Below are positions 1 to 7,738 of a stretch of 64,000 bases of DNA, in pieces. The notes beneath the pieces are model-generated. The model saw only the letters and a program-made list of their open reading frames with translations. It was not told where the DNA came from and did no database searches. The stretch comes from DTU098 sp964498525 (lineage in GTDB: Bacteria > Bacillota > Desulfotomaculia > Desulfotomaculales > Pelotomaculaceae), in NCBI GenBank assembly GCA_964498525.1, contig CAZCGU010000003.1, forward strand, positions 1-64,000, read 5' to 3'. The translations under genes and the position numbers were made by a program. The stretch's first letter is position 1, and each line of letters starts with the position of its first letter.

Positions 1-623
1 GTGTGCCGGCCAGGGAAATTGTCTCCTGGTCGCCCACGTCCATTATTGCCAGGGTCCCCGGCGGCGCCACCAACGGCAACGTGGCTGTAACTGTGGAAGG
101 CAAGGAGAGCAACGGTCTCCCCTTTGAAGTAAAGCCCACGGATCTGGTCTACCCGGTCCGGATTAGTTTCGTTTCGGGGGAGAATCACAATATGGAGGAG
201 TTTAATAACAGAGAAGGCCTGATTAGTTTGGGAACCGGCGCCGCCGGCCTCGGGCTCACGGTTTTTGTTCGAAACCAGTACGGCGGATATGAATGTTTTT
301 ATTCCCTTAGCAACTATACTCAGCAGGAGGTAATAGAGGATACCAGTTACAGGCTGCATACCCGGGACAAGGTCGTGACTGTAGATCTGACCGGCGCCGG
401 CTTCCTGGCCAAACTGTTTTCAGATTCTAAAACCGTGCACAAGGTTACCTCAAGCAACCCGCGGGAATGCTACGACCAGACCATAGAAAATTTACAGGTC
501 GAGGGTATGGTCAGTAACGGCAGGGCCAGCGGGACCATCCACTGGGACAGTCGTCATGTAAATACCTGTAATTCCCAGGATGATTCGATGTATTATAATT
601 ACAGTTTCGTTCCGGATAATTAG
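1..623 (+). CDS. C-terminal part of an IPT/TIG-domain protein (5' end outside window)
   Basis: The frame is open from the left edge and ends at TAG 621-623. The GTG at 3 is unlikely to be the true start, because the first ~45 residues read as the second half of an IPT/TIG immunoglobulin-like fold (a VPGGATNGNVAVTV-like strand pattern, then SNGLPFEV). Such domains occur in secreted or surface proteins and are usually preceded by more domains. The remaining ~160 residues (Tyr/Asn-rich, several Cys) match no family I recognise. No membrane segment is visible in this part. Extracellular location is inferred from the TIG domain only. Confidence 0.6.
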   Translation, partial: VPAREIVSWSPTSIIARVPGGATNGNVAVTVEGKESNGLPFEVKPTDLVYPVRISFVSGENHNMEEFNNREGLISLGTGAAGLGLTVFVRNQYGGYECFYSLSNYTQQEVIEDTSYRLHTRDKVVTVDLTGAGFLAKLFSDSKTVHKVTSSNPRECYDQTIENLQVEGMVSNGRASGTIHWDSRHVNTCNSQDDSMYYNYSFVPDN

Positions 624-640
624 TTATAAGTTATTATTTG

Positions 641-670
641 CCGGTAACCCCCGCAAGCGAAGGTTACCGG
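641..670 (+). terminator. Stem-loop after the TIG-domain gene
   Basis: CCGGTAACC (641-649) pairs with GGTTACCGG (662-670) around a 12-base loop, 18 bases after the stop codon. There is no T-run, so it is either a weak terminator or an mRNA 3' end structure. Confidence 0.45.
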
Positions 671-710
671 CAAGCCCCTCCCGGCAGGCGACAAAATAAC
701 AAATATTTAA

Positions 711-748
711 CTTGACAGGCATTGATATAATATACATAATATGTCAAG
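711..748 (+). promoter_or_regulatory. Promoter inside an inverted repeat
   Basis: TTGACA (712-717), a 17-base spacer and CATAAT (735-740) give a good sigma-A promoter for the small gene at 771. The outer arms CTTGACA (711-717) and TGTCAAG (742-748) are perfect inverted repeats that enclose the whole promoter. This could be an operator whose occupation would block RNA polymerase; that role is an inference. Confidence 0.55.
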
Positions 749-770
749 TGTTTTTTGGGAGGGAACTTGC

Positions 771-890
771 TTGAAAAAAGAATGGCGACTTTTTTGGATG
801 TTGGCCATCACCCTTTCCCTGACCCTTGCAGCGGGCTCACTTCTAAATAATACTTATTGCTACCTTCAGGTGCTCCTGAACCGGCTTTAA
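771..890 (+). CDS. Small hydrophobic peptide, 39 aa
   Basis: TTG start at 771 behind GGGAGGG (759-765), ending at TAA 888-890. The product begins MKKEWRLFWMLAITLSL and has one hydrophobic stretch of about 20 residues followed by a short polar tail with one Cys. It looks like a single-pass membrane peptide or an exported peptide. Its own consensus promoter, strong ribosome site and good spacing make it a credible gene despite its size. It matches no family I recognise. It stands alone between the TIG-domain gene and pdxS. Confidence 0.5.
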   Translation: MKKEWRLFWMLAITLSLTLAAGSLLNNTYCYLQVLLNRL

Positions 891-1062
891 AAACGGTACC
901 GTTTATTTTAAGGGGACATACTTATTGGCGGCGGCCCCCCCGGGAAGCCGCTATTTTTATTATGGGACAGCCCGGGATTCCCGGGATTCTCTTGTTTTTA
1001 CAGACATCTTGTTGTAAAATGATTTGATAGCTAATAGCTTTTGATTGGAGGCTGTAATTCTC

Positions 1063-1947
1063 ATGGTTGAAAAAGATATTTTTACGGTAAAGAAAGGCCT
1101 GGCGGAAAGGTTGAAGGGCGGCGTCATCATGGATGTCACAACCCCCGAGCAGGCAAAGATAGCGGAAGAGGCCGGCGCCTGCGCGGTTATGGCCCTGGAA
1201 AGAGTCCCGGCGGATATCCGGGCGGCCGGCGGCGTGGCCAGAATGGCCGAACCAACTGTTATTCTCCGGATCAGGGACGCTGTAACCATTCCGGTTATGG
1301 CGAAGGCGAGAATCGGCCATTTTGTCGAGGCTCAAATCCTGGAATCCCTGGGAATCGATTTTATAGACGAGAGCGAAGTGCTGACCCCGGCGGATGAATC
1401 CTTCCATATCAATAAACGTGCTTTTAAAGTCCCCTTTGTGTGCGGGGCCAGAAATCTGGGTGAGGCGCTGAGAAGAATAGGTGAAGGGGCGGCGATGATC
1501 CGGACCAAGGGGGAACCCGGCACCGGCAATGTTGTGGAGGCCGTCCGGCACATGAGAATGGTAATGGGGGATATCCGCAGGGTGCGGCATCTGCCTGAAG
1601 AAGAACTGATGTCAGCCGCCAAGGAAATGGGGGCGCCCTACGAATTGCTCCTTCAAGTTGCTGAACAGGGCCGCCTGCCCGTGGTTAACTTTGCCGCCGG
1701 CGGCATCGCCACCCCGGCGGACGCCGCCCTGATGATGCAGCTGGGCTGCGACGGCATATTTGTGGGCTCCGGCATCTTTAAATCCAGCCGGCCGGCCGTG
1801 CGGGCGAGAGCTGTCGTAACCGCCACCGCCCATTACAACGACCCCAAGATCCTGGCGGAGGTGTCCAGGGATCTGGGCGAGGCCATGCCCGGAATTGAAA
1901 TTCCCACCATTGCGCCCGAACAAAGGATGCAGGAACGCGGCTGGTAG
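1063..1947 (+). CDS. pdxS: Pyridoxal 5'-phosphate synthase subunit PdxS
   Basis: PdxS condenses ribose 5-phosphate, glyceraldehyde 3-phosphate and ammonia to pyridoxal phosphate in the cytosol. Ammonia normally comes from the glutaminase PdxT. The 294-residue product has the family's usual length and its hallmark stretches: VMALERVPADIRAAGG, the active-site lysine segment VMAKARIGHF, and GEPGTGNVVEAVRHMR of the phosphate-binding region. ATG 1063 is chosen because GGAGG (1047-1051) lies about 11 bases upstream and because it gives the standard length. pdxT usually follows directly, but none is present here: the next 600 bases are a noncoding region and a T-box. Confidence 0.95.
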   Translation: MVEKDIFTVKKGLAERLKGGVIMDVTTPEQAKIAEEAGACAVMALERVPADIRAAGGVARMAEPTVILRIRDAVTIPVMAKARIGHFVEAQILESLGIDFIDESEVLTPADESFHINKRAFKVPFVCGARNLGEALRRIGEGAAMIRTKGEPGTGNVVEAVRHMRMVMGDIRRVRHLPEEELMSAAKEMGAPYELLLQVAEQGRLPVVNFAAGGIATPADAALMMQLGCDGIFVGSGIFKSSRPAVRARAVVTATAHYNDPKILAEVSRDLGEAMPGIEIPTIAPEQRMQERGW

Positions 1948-2319
1948 GGTGGAAGCTGTACCATAGCCGGGGTGGTTTAAAAGGGAACCCAACCGGTGTA
2001 TACTTGCCATTTGCCCCGGGGAGATTAAGCCGGGGAATAAAACGCCCCTGGCGCCGGGGGTGGAGGGGAACCGGCCCCTTTGGATAACACAGTTGTATCG
2101 ACCTGGGCAGGGGGAATATCCGGCGGCAATTAATTCATCCGGGCAGACGATATCTTAACGCCGCCGGCCGCCGTATACCGTCCCCCGGACAAGGGCTTTT
2201 TGCCCCGTATTGAGCTTGCGGGCCGAATTTGTTAAATCTTAAGAATATAACATCTATAATTTAACCTATTGCAAATATAAAACACATGTAGTAAGATGTA
2301 AAACAAGTTTATATAAAAC
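1948..2319. other. Noncoding gap between pdxS and the Ser T-box
   Basis: I see no convincing gene and no trace of pdxT. A stem-loop lies at 2014-2035 (CCCCGG paired with CCGGGG) without a T-run, and may end the pdxS transcript. Possible promoters for the T-box transcript are TATAAT at 2255-2260 (poor -35) and TTGCAA (2269-2274), 17 bases, TAAGAT (2292-2297); the second has the better spacing. Confidence 0.4.
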
Positions 2320-2568
2320 CCAGTGAAAGGGTAGAGTAACCCGTCGTAAGCCTTGCAGAGAGCCGGTGGCAGCTGTGAACCGGTAGGGCCGACAGGTGAA
2401 ATTGGCTCCCCGGAGGGTGTTTGCTGAAAACAAGAGTAGGCAAATACGGGCAGATCCCGTTATCACAGGCTCAAGAGGACCGGACCTTTTGGTTTCCGGT
2501 CAATAAGGGTGGCACCGCGGGAGATAACCTCTCGTCCCTGCTTTAAGCCGGGATGGGGGGTTTATTAT
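2320..2568 (+). ncRNA. T-box leader, probably serine-specific
   Basis: The leader carries the T-box sequence AGGGTGGCACCGCGG (2506-2520), followed by a terminator hairpin whose 5' arm contains CTCGTCCC (2531-2538) and whose 3' arm GGGATGGGGGG runs into TTTATTATTTTT. Upstream is a long stem I region with the AGAGAG/GGTGGC-type internal elements. A UCC triplet at 2407-2409 (context GGCTCCCC), on the 3' side of stem I, is the likely specifier and would read tRNA-Ser. That fits the downstream serine biosynthetic genes. Uncharged tRNA would favour the antiterminator and switch the operon on. The specifier assignment was made by eye, not by folding. Confidence 0.85.
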
Positions 2569-2627
2569 TTTTAGCTGCCATATTTTAGAACACACTGATT
2601 ATTTGAGATTGAAGGGAGAGTCTTATT

Positions 2628-3779
2628 TTGCAGGATAAACAATATTTGATGGTTCCCGGCCCCACACCCGTTCCCCCCACTGTCATGGCAGCCATGTCCA
2701 GACCCATAGGCGGACACAGGGCGGAGGAATTTGCCCAGCTGAACAAGCGGGTTGTGGAGAAACTGCAAAGGGTTTTTCAAACCAAAAACGATGTTTTTGT
2801 CGTCACCCATTCCGGTACCGGCGCCCTGGAAACAGCCATTGCCAATACCGTCAGCCCCGGGGACAAAGTGCTGTCCCTGATTACGGGGAACTTTGGGGAG
2901 CGTTTCGCCAATATCGCCAGGGCTTACGGCGCCGAATTAATCGCTGTGGAGTTCGGTTGGGGCAAAGATGTGGACCTGGGGGTTGTGGAAGAAAAGCTGA
3001 AAGAGCACCCAGATGTCAAAGTTGTTCTGGCTACCCAGAATGAAACCTCCACCGGCGTTGTCAATGACATTGCCGGCATCGGCGCCCTGGTTGCCGGGAC
3101 CCCGGCCCTGCTGCTGGTGGATGGTGTCAGCGGGGTGGGCGCCATTGAGATCAAGGTGGACGAATGGAATGTGGATATGCTCTGCGTTGCCTCCCAGAAG
3201 GCTTTGATGCTCCCTCCGGGACTGGCTTTTGTTACCGCCAGCGGAAAAGCCTGGGAAGTTATCCGGGAGAACCAGTCACCCCGCTTTTACTTTAGCATGC
3301 CGGCCCATAGGAAGTCCTACGAAAAATTCAATACCGCCTATACCCCCGCCGTATCGTTGTTCTATGGCTTGGAAGCGGCGCTGGATATGATGCTGGCGGA
3401 AGGAATGTCCAATGTCTATGCCCGGCATGCGCTGCTGACCAGGGCCACCAGGGCCGCTGTCAGGGAAATAGGGTTAAAATTGCTTACAGAGGATCGCTGC
3501 GCTTCGAACGCCCTTACCGCTATTTGGAGTCCGGAAGGAATCGGGGCGGACGAAATCCGCAAAGTTGCCAAGAACCATTATGGTGTTGCCTTCGCCGGGG
3601 GCCAGGGAATCCTGAAGGGCAAAGCCATGCGTATTGCCCATATGGGGTTTTGCGATAAAACGGATATATTAATTGCAGTGGGCGTCCTGGAAATGGCCCT
3701 GGCCCAGGTGGGTTATCCAGTGCAGCTAGGCGCCGGGCTCCGGGCGGCCCAGGAAGTATTTTTAGGGAGGCGAAAATGA
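2628..3779 (+). CDS. Class V aminotransferase (serine-pyruvate / alanine-glyoxylate type)
   Basis: A 383-residue PLP enzyme. The N-terminal MVPGPTPVPPTV loop and GGHR are typical of the serine/alanine-glyoxylate aminotransferase group, and VASQKALMLPPG holds the PLP lysine (about residue 190). Start TTG 2628 follows GAAGGGAGAG. It overlaps serA by 4 bases behind a Ser-type T-box. I therefore infer that it acts as the phosphoserine or hydroxypyruvate aminotransferase of serine synthesis in place of a classical SerC. Family members also work in glyoxylate metabolism, so the substrate is not fixed by sequence. Confidence 0.85.
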   Translation: MQDKQYLMVPGPTPVPPTVMAAMSRPIGGHRAEEFAQLNKRVVEKLQRVFQTKNDVFVVTHSGTGALETAIANTVSPGDKVLSLITGNFGERFANIARAYGAELIAVEFGWGKDVDLGVVEEKLKEHPDVKVVLATQNETSTGVVNDIAGIGALVAGTPALLLVDGVSGVGAIEIKVDEWNVDMLCVASQKALMLPPGLAFVTASGKAWEVIRENQSPRFYFSMPAHRKSYEKFNTAYTPAVSLFYGLEAALDMMLAEGMSNVYARHALLTRATRAAVREIGLKLLTEDRCASNALTAIWSPEGIGADEIRKVAKNHYGVAFAGGQGILKGKAMRIAHMGFCDKTDILIAVGVLEMALAQVGYPVQLGAGLRAAQEVFLGRRK

Positions 3780-5359
3780 TGAAGGTACTGGTACTTGACG
3801 GCGTTGAGGAAGAGGGTCTGGGGGCCCTGAGACAGGAACCGGATATTGAGCTGGACATCCGGGGTAAAATGACGGAAGATGAACTGGTGGGCATTATCGG
3901 GGATTACGAAGGCATGATTGTGCGGAGCGCCACTAAAGTAACCTCGCGGGTACTGGAAAACGCCCCGAAGTTAAAGGTTGTGGGCCGCGCCGGCGTGGGC
4001 GTCGATAATATAGATGTTGCCGCGGCTACCACCAGGGGAGTCCTGGTGGTGAACGCCCCCGGGGGCAACACCATCGCGGCCGCCGAGCATACCATTGCCA
4101 TGATGATGTCCCTGGCCCGGAAAATACCCCAGGCCAACGCCTGTCTGCGTTCCGGCAAGTGGGATAAGAAGTCTTACATGGGCGTTGAGGTCAGGGATAA
4201 GGTCCTGGGTGTCATCGGGCTGGGCCGGATTGGTTCCGCCGTGGCCAAGCGCGCCCAGGGTCTGGAAATGAAAGTGGTTGCCTACGATCCTTACATTACC
4301 GAAGAGAACGCGGCCTTGCTGGGCATCAAGCTTCTGCCCCTGGACGATTTACTAAAACTTGCCGACTTTATAACGGTTCACCTGCCCATGACCAAAGAGT
4401 CCAGGTATATTCTGGGGGAAAGGGCCTTCTCCCTGATGAAAGACGGCGTGCGGATAATCAACTGCGCCCGGGGGGGCGTGCTGGATGAAAAGGCTTTAGC
4501 GGGGGCCATGGAGTCCGGCAAGGTGGCCGGCGCCGCCCTGGATGTCTTTGAACAGGAGCCGAATACCGCCAGTCCGCTCTTTGAGTTTAATAATTTTATC
4601 GCCACGCCCCACCTGGGCGCATCCACCTCGGAAGCTCAACTCTGTGTGGCCTGTGACGTGGCGGAGGAAATTGTGGCCGCTTTGAAGGACAGATTCGTTA
4701 AAAACACGGTGAATATCCCCTCCCTTAGCCCGCAGGCCCTGGCCGTGGTTAAACCCTATCTTCATCTGGCTGAAAAGATGGGCAGGTTTACTGCCCAGGT
4801 CATCAGCGGGAGGGTAAGTCAGCTGGAGATCACTTACAGCGGGGACCTGGCCAAACAGGAGGTCTCACCCATCACCAATTCCATTTTGAAGGGTTTTTTG
4901 GATAGCATCCTGCAGGAAATGGTTAATTACATCAACGCCTCCTTTCTGGCTAAAAACCGGGGCATTCAGGTCATACAAAGGCAGACGGAAAGGAACGGGG
5001 ATTACGCCAACCTGATTACTGTAAAGGCGGTTTCCAACAAGGACGAAATCTCGGTGGCCGGGACTATTTTTGGGGGCGTTGACGCCCGCATCGTCAGTAT
5101 CGACGGCTACCATGTAGACGCGGTGCCGGAGGGCCACATGCTTTACATCCCCCATATCGACAAGCCCAGGATCATCGGTCCGGTGGGCAATCTTATCGGC
5201 GAGCACGACATCAATATTTCCGGCATGCAGGTCGGCCGCAAGGTGATTGGCGGGAAGGCGGTTATGCTGCTTAACGTGGATGCCCTGGTGCCCCAGGAAA
5301 CCCTTGACGGGATAAATAAGATCGACGGGGTGCTGGGAGTTAAAAATGTAAGTATCTAA
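3776..5359 (+). CDS. serA: D-3-phosphoglycerate dehydrogenase
   Basis: Oxidises 3-phosphoglycerate to 3-phosphohydroxypyruvate, the first step of serine synthesis. At 527 residues it is the long SerA form: a split substrate-binding domain, a Rossmann fold with GLGRIGSA (about residues 148-155), catalytic motifs NCARGG (about 231) and HLGAST (about 282), an intervening domain (about 320-450) and a C-terminal ACT domain (about 450-527) for allosteric control, probably by serine. ATG 3776 overlaps the aminotransferase stop. A second in-frame ATG follows at 3779, and the ribosome site AGGGAGG (3765-3771) serves either. Part of the T-box transcript. Confidence 0.95.
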   Translation: MMKVLVLDGVEEEGLGALRQEPDIELDIRGKMTEDELVGIIGDYEGMIVRSATKVTSRVLENAPKLKVVGRAGVGVDNIDVAAATTRGVLVVNAPGGNTIAAAEHTIAMMMSLARKIPQANACLRSGKWDKKSYMGVEVRDKVLGVIGLGRIGSAVAKRAQGLEMKVVAYDPYITEENAALLGIKLLPLDDLLKLADFITVHLPMTKESRYILGERAFSLMKDGVRIINCARGGVLDEKALAGAMESGKVAGAALDVFEQEPNTASPLFEFNNFIATPHLGASTSEAQLCVACDVAEEIVAALKDRFVKNTVNIPSLSPQALAVVKPYLHLAEKMGRFTAQVISGRVSQLEITYSGDLAKQEVSPITNSILKGFLDSILQEMVNYINASFLAKNRGIQVIQRQTERNGDYANLITVKAVSNKDEISVAGTIFGGVDARIVSIDGYHVDAVPEGHMLYIPHIDKPRIIGPVGNLIGEHDINISGMQVGRKVIGGKAVMLLNVDALVPQETLDGINKIDGVLGVKNVSI

Positions 5360-5395
5360 GGAACTTGCTGGAATTGGAATTAAGAATATTGGCAG

Positions 5396-5425
5396 GGGCG
5401 CCGCATCGGCAGGGCGCCCTTTTTA
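5396..5425 (+). terminator. Intrinsic terminator after serA
   Basis: GGGCGCC (5396-5402) pairs with GGCGCCC (5413-5419), followed by TTTTTAT. It separates the T-box operon from serS. Confidence 0.85.
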
Positions 5426-5429
5426 TATA

Positions 5430-5476
5430 GAAAAAAGACCTCAAGCGGTCCCCGATAAAGGAAGCCCTCCCGTTTC
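5430..5476. repeat. Dispersed repeat, copy A
   Basis: GAAAAAAGACCTCAAGCG and the following CCC..AAGG..CCC pattern recur with few changes at 7063-7109. Part of the element at 7034 recurs again at 10924. It lies between the serA terminator and the serS promoter. Confidence 0.45.
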
Positions 5477-5479
5477 GGT

Positions 5480-5508
5480 TTTACAAACCACCGGGCTTGT
5501 AGTATAAT
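5480..5508 (+). promoter_or_regulatory. serS promoter
   Basis: TTTACA (5480-5485), a 17-base spacer and TATAAT (5503-5508), about 63 bases before the serS start. No T-box is seen in this short leader, so serS is not under the T-box control used for the serine biosynthesis genes. Confidence 0.7.
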
Positions 5509-5571
5509 ATTACAATTAAACTCGTTAAGCAGCGGTAAAAACTGTTAAATTTCCAGTGGGGGTAGATTCTT

Positions 5572-6840
5572 TTGCTTGACCTTAAATTTGTCCGCAATAA
5601 TCCTCAGATTGTTCAGGATGCCCTTCTTAAGCGGGGTTCGGCGGTTATCCTGGATGAATTCCTTAAATTGGACCAGGAGCGCCGGGAGAAGCTTTTTGTA
5701 GTGGAGCAGATGAAAAACAGGCGCAACCTGGTTTCCGAGGAAATTGGGCGCTTGAAGAAAGCCGGTAAAGATGCGCCGGAGATGGTGCTGGAAATGCGCG
5801 ACCTCTCCCAGCAGATCAAGGAAATTGATGAAGCGAACAAGAAGCTGGAGGAAAAACTGCAGGAGATCCTTCTTGACATCCCCAACATACCCCACGAGAC
5901 TGTGCCGGTGGGACAAAGCGAAGCTGACAACAAAGTGGTGCGGACCTGGGGAAAACCGCGGGAATTTAAGTTTGACCCGAAGCCCCACTGGGATCTGGGC
6001 GAGGATCTGGACATCCTGGACTTCGAGCGGGGCGGCAAGGTTACGGGAGCACGCTTTACCTTCTATAAGGGTCACGGGGCCAGGCTGGAGCGTGCGGTGA
6101 TCAATTTCATGCTGGACCTGCACACCAGTCAGCACAATTATGTGGAAGTTTTTCCGCCCTTTATGGTTAACCGGGAGAGTATGATAGGAACCGGGCAGTT
6201 GCCCAAATTCGCGGAGGACATGTTTAAGATAGAAGGCCTGGAGTACTATCTAATCCCGACTGCGGAGGTGCCGGTAACCAACCTGTACCGGAATGAAATC
6301 CTGGACGGGGAGCGGCTGCCCATCCTGCATTGCGCCTACAGCGCCTGCTTCAGGGCGGAGGCCGGGGCCGCCGGAAGGGACACCCGGGGACTGATCCGGC
6401 TGCACCAGTTTAACAAAGTGGAGCTGGTTAAGTTTTGCCGGCCGGAAGATTCCTATGAGGAGCTGGAAAAACTGACCTGGAACGCCGAGAGGGTGCTCCA
6501 GATTTTAGGACTGCCTTACCGGGTTGTTAATTTGTGCACCGGCGATCTGGGCTTTTCCGCTGCCAAGACCTACGACCTTGAGGTATGGCTGCCCAGCTAC
6601 CAGGGCTATAAAGAAATTTCCTCCTGCAGCAATTTTGTTGATTTCCAGGCCCGCCGGGCCGGCATTCGCTTCCGGAACGCCAGGGGCAAAGCCGAACTGG
6701 CGCATACTTTGAACGGGTCCGGGCTGGCTGTGGGCCGCACCGTGGCCGCCATTCTGGAAAACTACCAGGAGTCCGACGGCTCAGTGACCGTACCGGAAGC
6801 CCTGCGCCCCTATCTGGGGGGTCTGGTCAAAATCGGCTGA
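5572..6840 (+). CDS. serS: Seryl-tRNA synthetase
   Basis: Class II synthetase that charges tRNA-Ser. The 422-residue length is standard. The N-terminal ~100 residues form the long antiparallel coiled-coil arm (Lys/Glu-rich, for example LKKAGKDAPEMVLEMRDL) that reaches the long variable arm of tRNA-Ser. Motif 2 is seen at CFRAEAGAAGRDTRG and motif 3 at LNGSGLAVGRTVAAILENYQ. Start TTG 5572 follows GTGGGGG (5556-5562) and gives the canonical MLDLKFVR N-terminus. Two tRNA-Ser genes lie 450-650 bases downstream, so enzyme and substrate are linked. Confidence 0.97.
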   Translation: MLDLKFVRNNPQIVQDALLKRGSAVILDEFLKLDQERREKLFVVEQMKNRRNLVSEEIGRLKKAGKDAPEMVLEMRDLSQQIKEIDEANKKLEEKLQEILLDIPNIPHETVPVGQSEADNKVVRTWGKPREFKFDPKPHWDLGEDLDILDFERGGKVTGARFTFYKGHGARLERAVINFMLDLHTSQHNYVEVFPPFMVNRESMIGTGQLPKFAEDMFKIEGLEYYLIPTAEVPVTNLYRNEILDGERLPILHCAYSACFRAEAGAAGRDTRGLIRLHQFNKVELVKFCRPEDSYEELEKLTWNAERVLQILGLPYRVVNLCTGDLGFSAAKTYDLEVWLPSYQGYKEISSCSNFVDFQARRAGIRFRNARGKAELAHTLNGSGLAVGRTVAAILENYQESDGSVTVPEALRPYLGGLVKIG

Positions 6841-7207
6841 GATGTTAAATTGCGCAGGGTTATTGTCAGGCGGACCCTTAACAAATTCCGGGTTTACTGC
6901 CCGGCAAATCCTTCGGACAGCCCTGGTTATCCGCCTGGCAAATTCCTTAAAAAGCGCCGGGATAATCACCTGACTGATGGACCGGTCAAATACGGCTTAA
7001 AACCAGCCCCGGCGGGTATGAAGGATGGGCGTAATATTTAAGCGGGAAAAAAGGGGTCCTTAACAGAAAAAAGATCTCAAGCGTCTCCCGCTTAAGGGAA
7101 CCCCCCCTCCAGGCGAGTATGATCAGATCAATGTTTTATGAAAATGTATCCGGGTAAGTATGCGTATGTCAGTGTTCTGTGAAAATGTCCCCGGGTGAGT
7201 ATGCTTA
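6841..7207. other. Noncoding gap with repeats before the tRNA-Ser genes
   Basis: I find no supported gene. A 63-codon frame from TTG 6850 has no ribosome site and no recognisable features. The gap holds dispersed repeat copy B (7034-7109) and the 41-base tandem repeat (7128-7209). Confidence 0.5.
7034..7109. repeat. Dispersed repeat, copy B
   Basis: The 5' half (ATTTAAGCGGGAAAAAAGGGG, then CCTTAACAGAAAA) matches 10926-10960 and the 3' half (GAAAAAAGATCTCAAGCG onward) matches copy A at 5430-5476. The three sites look like overlapping fragments of one longer ancestral element. No coding capacity is evident. Confidence 0.45.
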
Positions 7208-7209
7208 TT
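7128..7209. repeat. Tandem repeat, two 41-base units
   Basis: Unit 1 (7128-7168) and unit 2 (7169-7209) share the TCAxTGTT, TGAAAATGT, CCGGGT and AGTATG blocks. GAAAATGTCCCC-type repeats resemble the multiple terminal repeats of IS21-family ends, but no transposase adjoins. The second unit ends at the tRNA promoter -35 box. Confidence 0.5.
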
Positions 7210-7236
7210 GACACGGGGTTGTTTCTATGCTAAACT
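7208..7236 (+). promoter_or_regulatory. Promoter of the tRNA-Ser pair
   Basis: TTGACA (7208-7213), a 17-base spacer and TAAACT (7231-7236), preceded by TATGC (an extended -10-like TG). About 52 bases before the first tRNA. Confidence 0.7.
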
Positions 7237-7287
7237 GTACCTTGCATTATTTATTTCCCTTACCCTTATTGGGGGATGACCCGGCAC

Positions 7288-7377
7288 GGAGGGGTGTCCG
7301 AGCGGTTTAAGGAGGCGGTCTTGAAAACCGTTGAATCTTCACGGGTTCCGTGGGTTCGAATCCCACCCCCTCCGCCA
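7288..7377 (+). tRNA. tRNA-Ser (anticodon UGA)
   Basis: Acceptor GGAGGGG pairs with CCCCTCC. The anticodon loop CTTGAAA reads UGA. It has a long class II variable arm, the T-loop GGTTCGAATCC and an encoded CCA at 7375-7377. Confidence 0.96.
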
Positions 7378-7404
7378 GCAGACAGCCCAATTTAATTTAT
7401 CTTT

Positions 7405-7498
7405 GGAGAGTTGGCCGAGTTGGCTGAAGGCGCTCGCCTGCTAAGCGAGTATACGGGCAAAACCTGTATCGAGGGTTCGAATCCCTCACTCTCCGCCA
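7405..7498 (+). tRNA. tRNA-Ser (anticodon GCU)
   Basis: Acceptor GGAGAGT pairs with ACTCTCC. The anticodon loop CTGCTAA reads GCU. It has a long variable arm, a GGTTCGAATCC T-arm and encoded CCA. It lies 27 bases after the first tRNA-Ser, so both share one transcript. Confidence 0.96.
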
Positions 7499-7506
7499 GG
7501 GAGTTT

Positions 7507-7536
7507 AAAGCGCACATCCGTTGGGTGTGCGCTTTT
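7507..7536 (+). terminator. Terminator of the tRNA-Ser pair
   Basis: AAAGCGCACA (7507-7516) pairs with TGTGCGCTTT (7526-7535), ending in T's. Confidence 0.75.
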
Positions 7537-7738
7537 GTGATGCTTGTAAAAAAGGTTGCAGGAAGGGGTTTTAAGAAAGTAAAATATTTTTGCTGTGAAA
7601 GGAAGCTGCATATTATTAGAACACCCGTAATGGGGTTGCCGTTTGTTCAGGTTCAAATCTAATGTTGTTAGGAATTATCCGGGCGCCGCGGAATCGCAGT
7701 AAGCGTAAAGTGTTTTTTAAACCGGCGGTAAAAGCCGG

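Noticed and set aside
6850..7041. 63-codon open frame after serS
   Set aside because: No ribosome site, low-complexity basic composition, no family features; it ends inside the dispersed repeat.
7411..7662. 83-codon frame starting inside tRNA-Ser(GCU)
   Set aside because: It reads through a tRNA and its terminator; only a chance frame.
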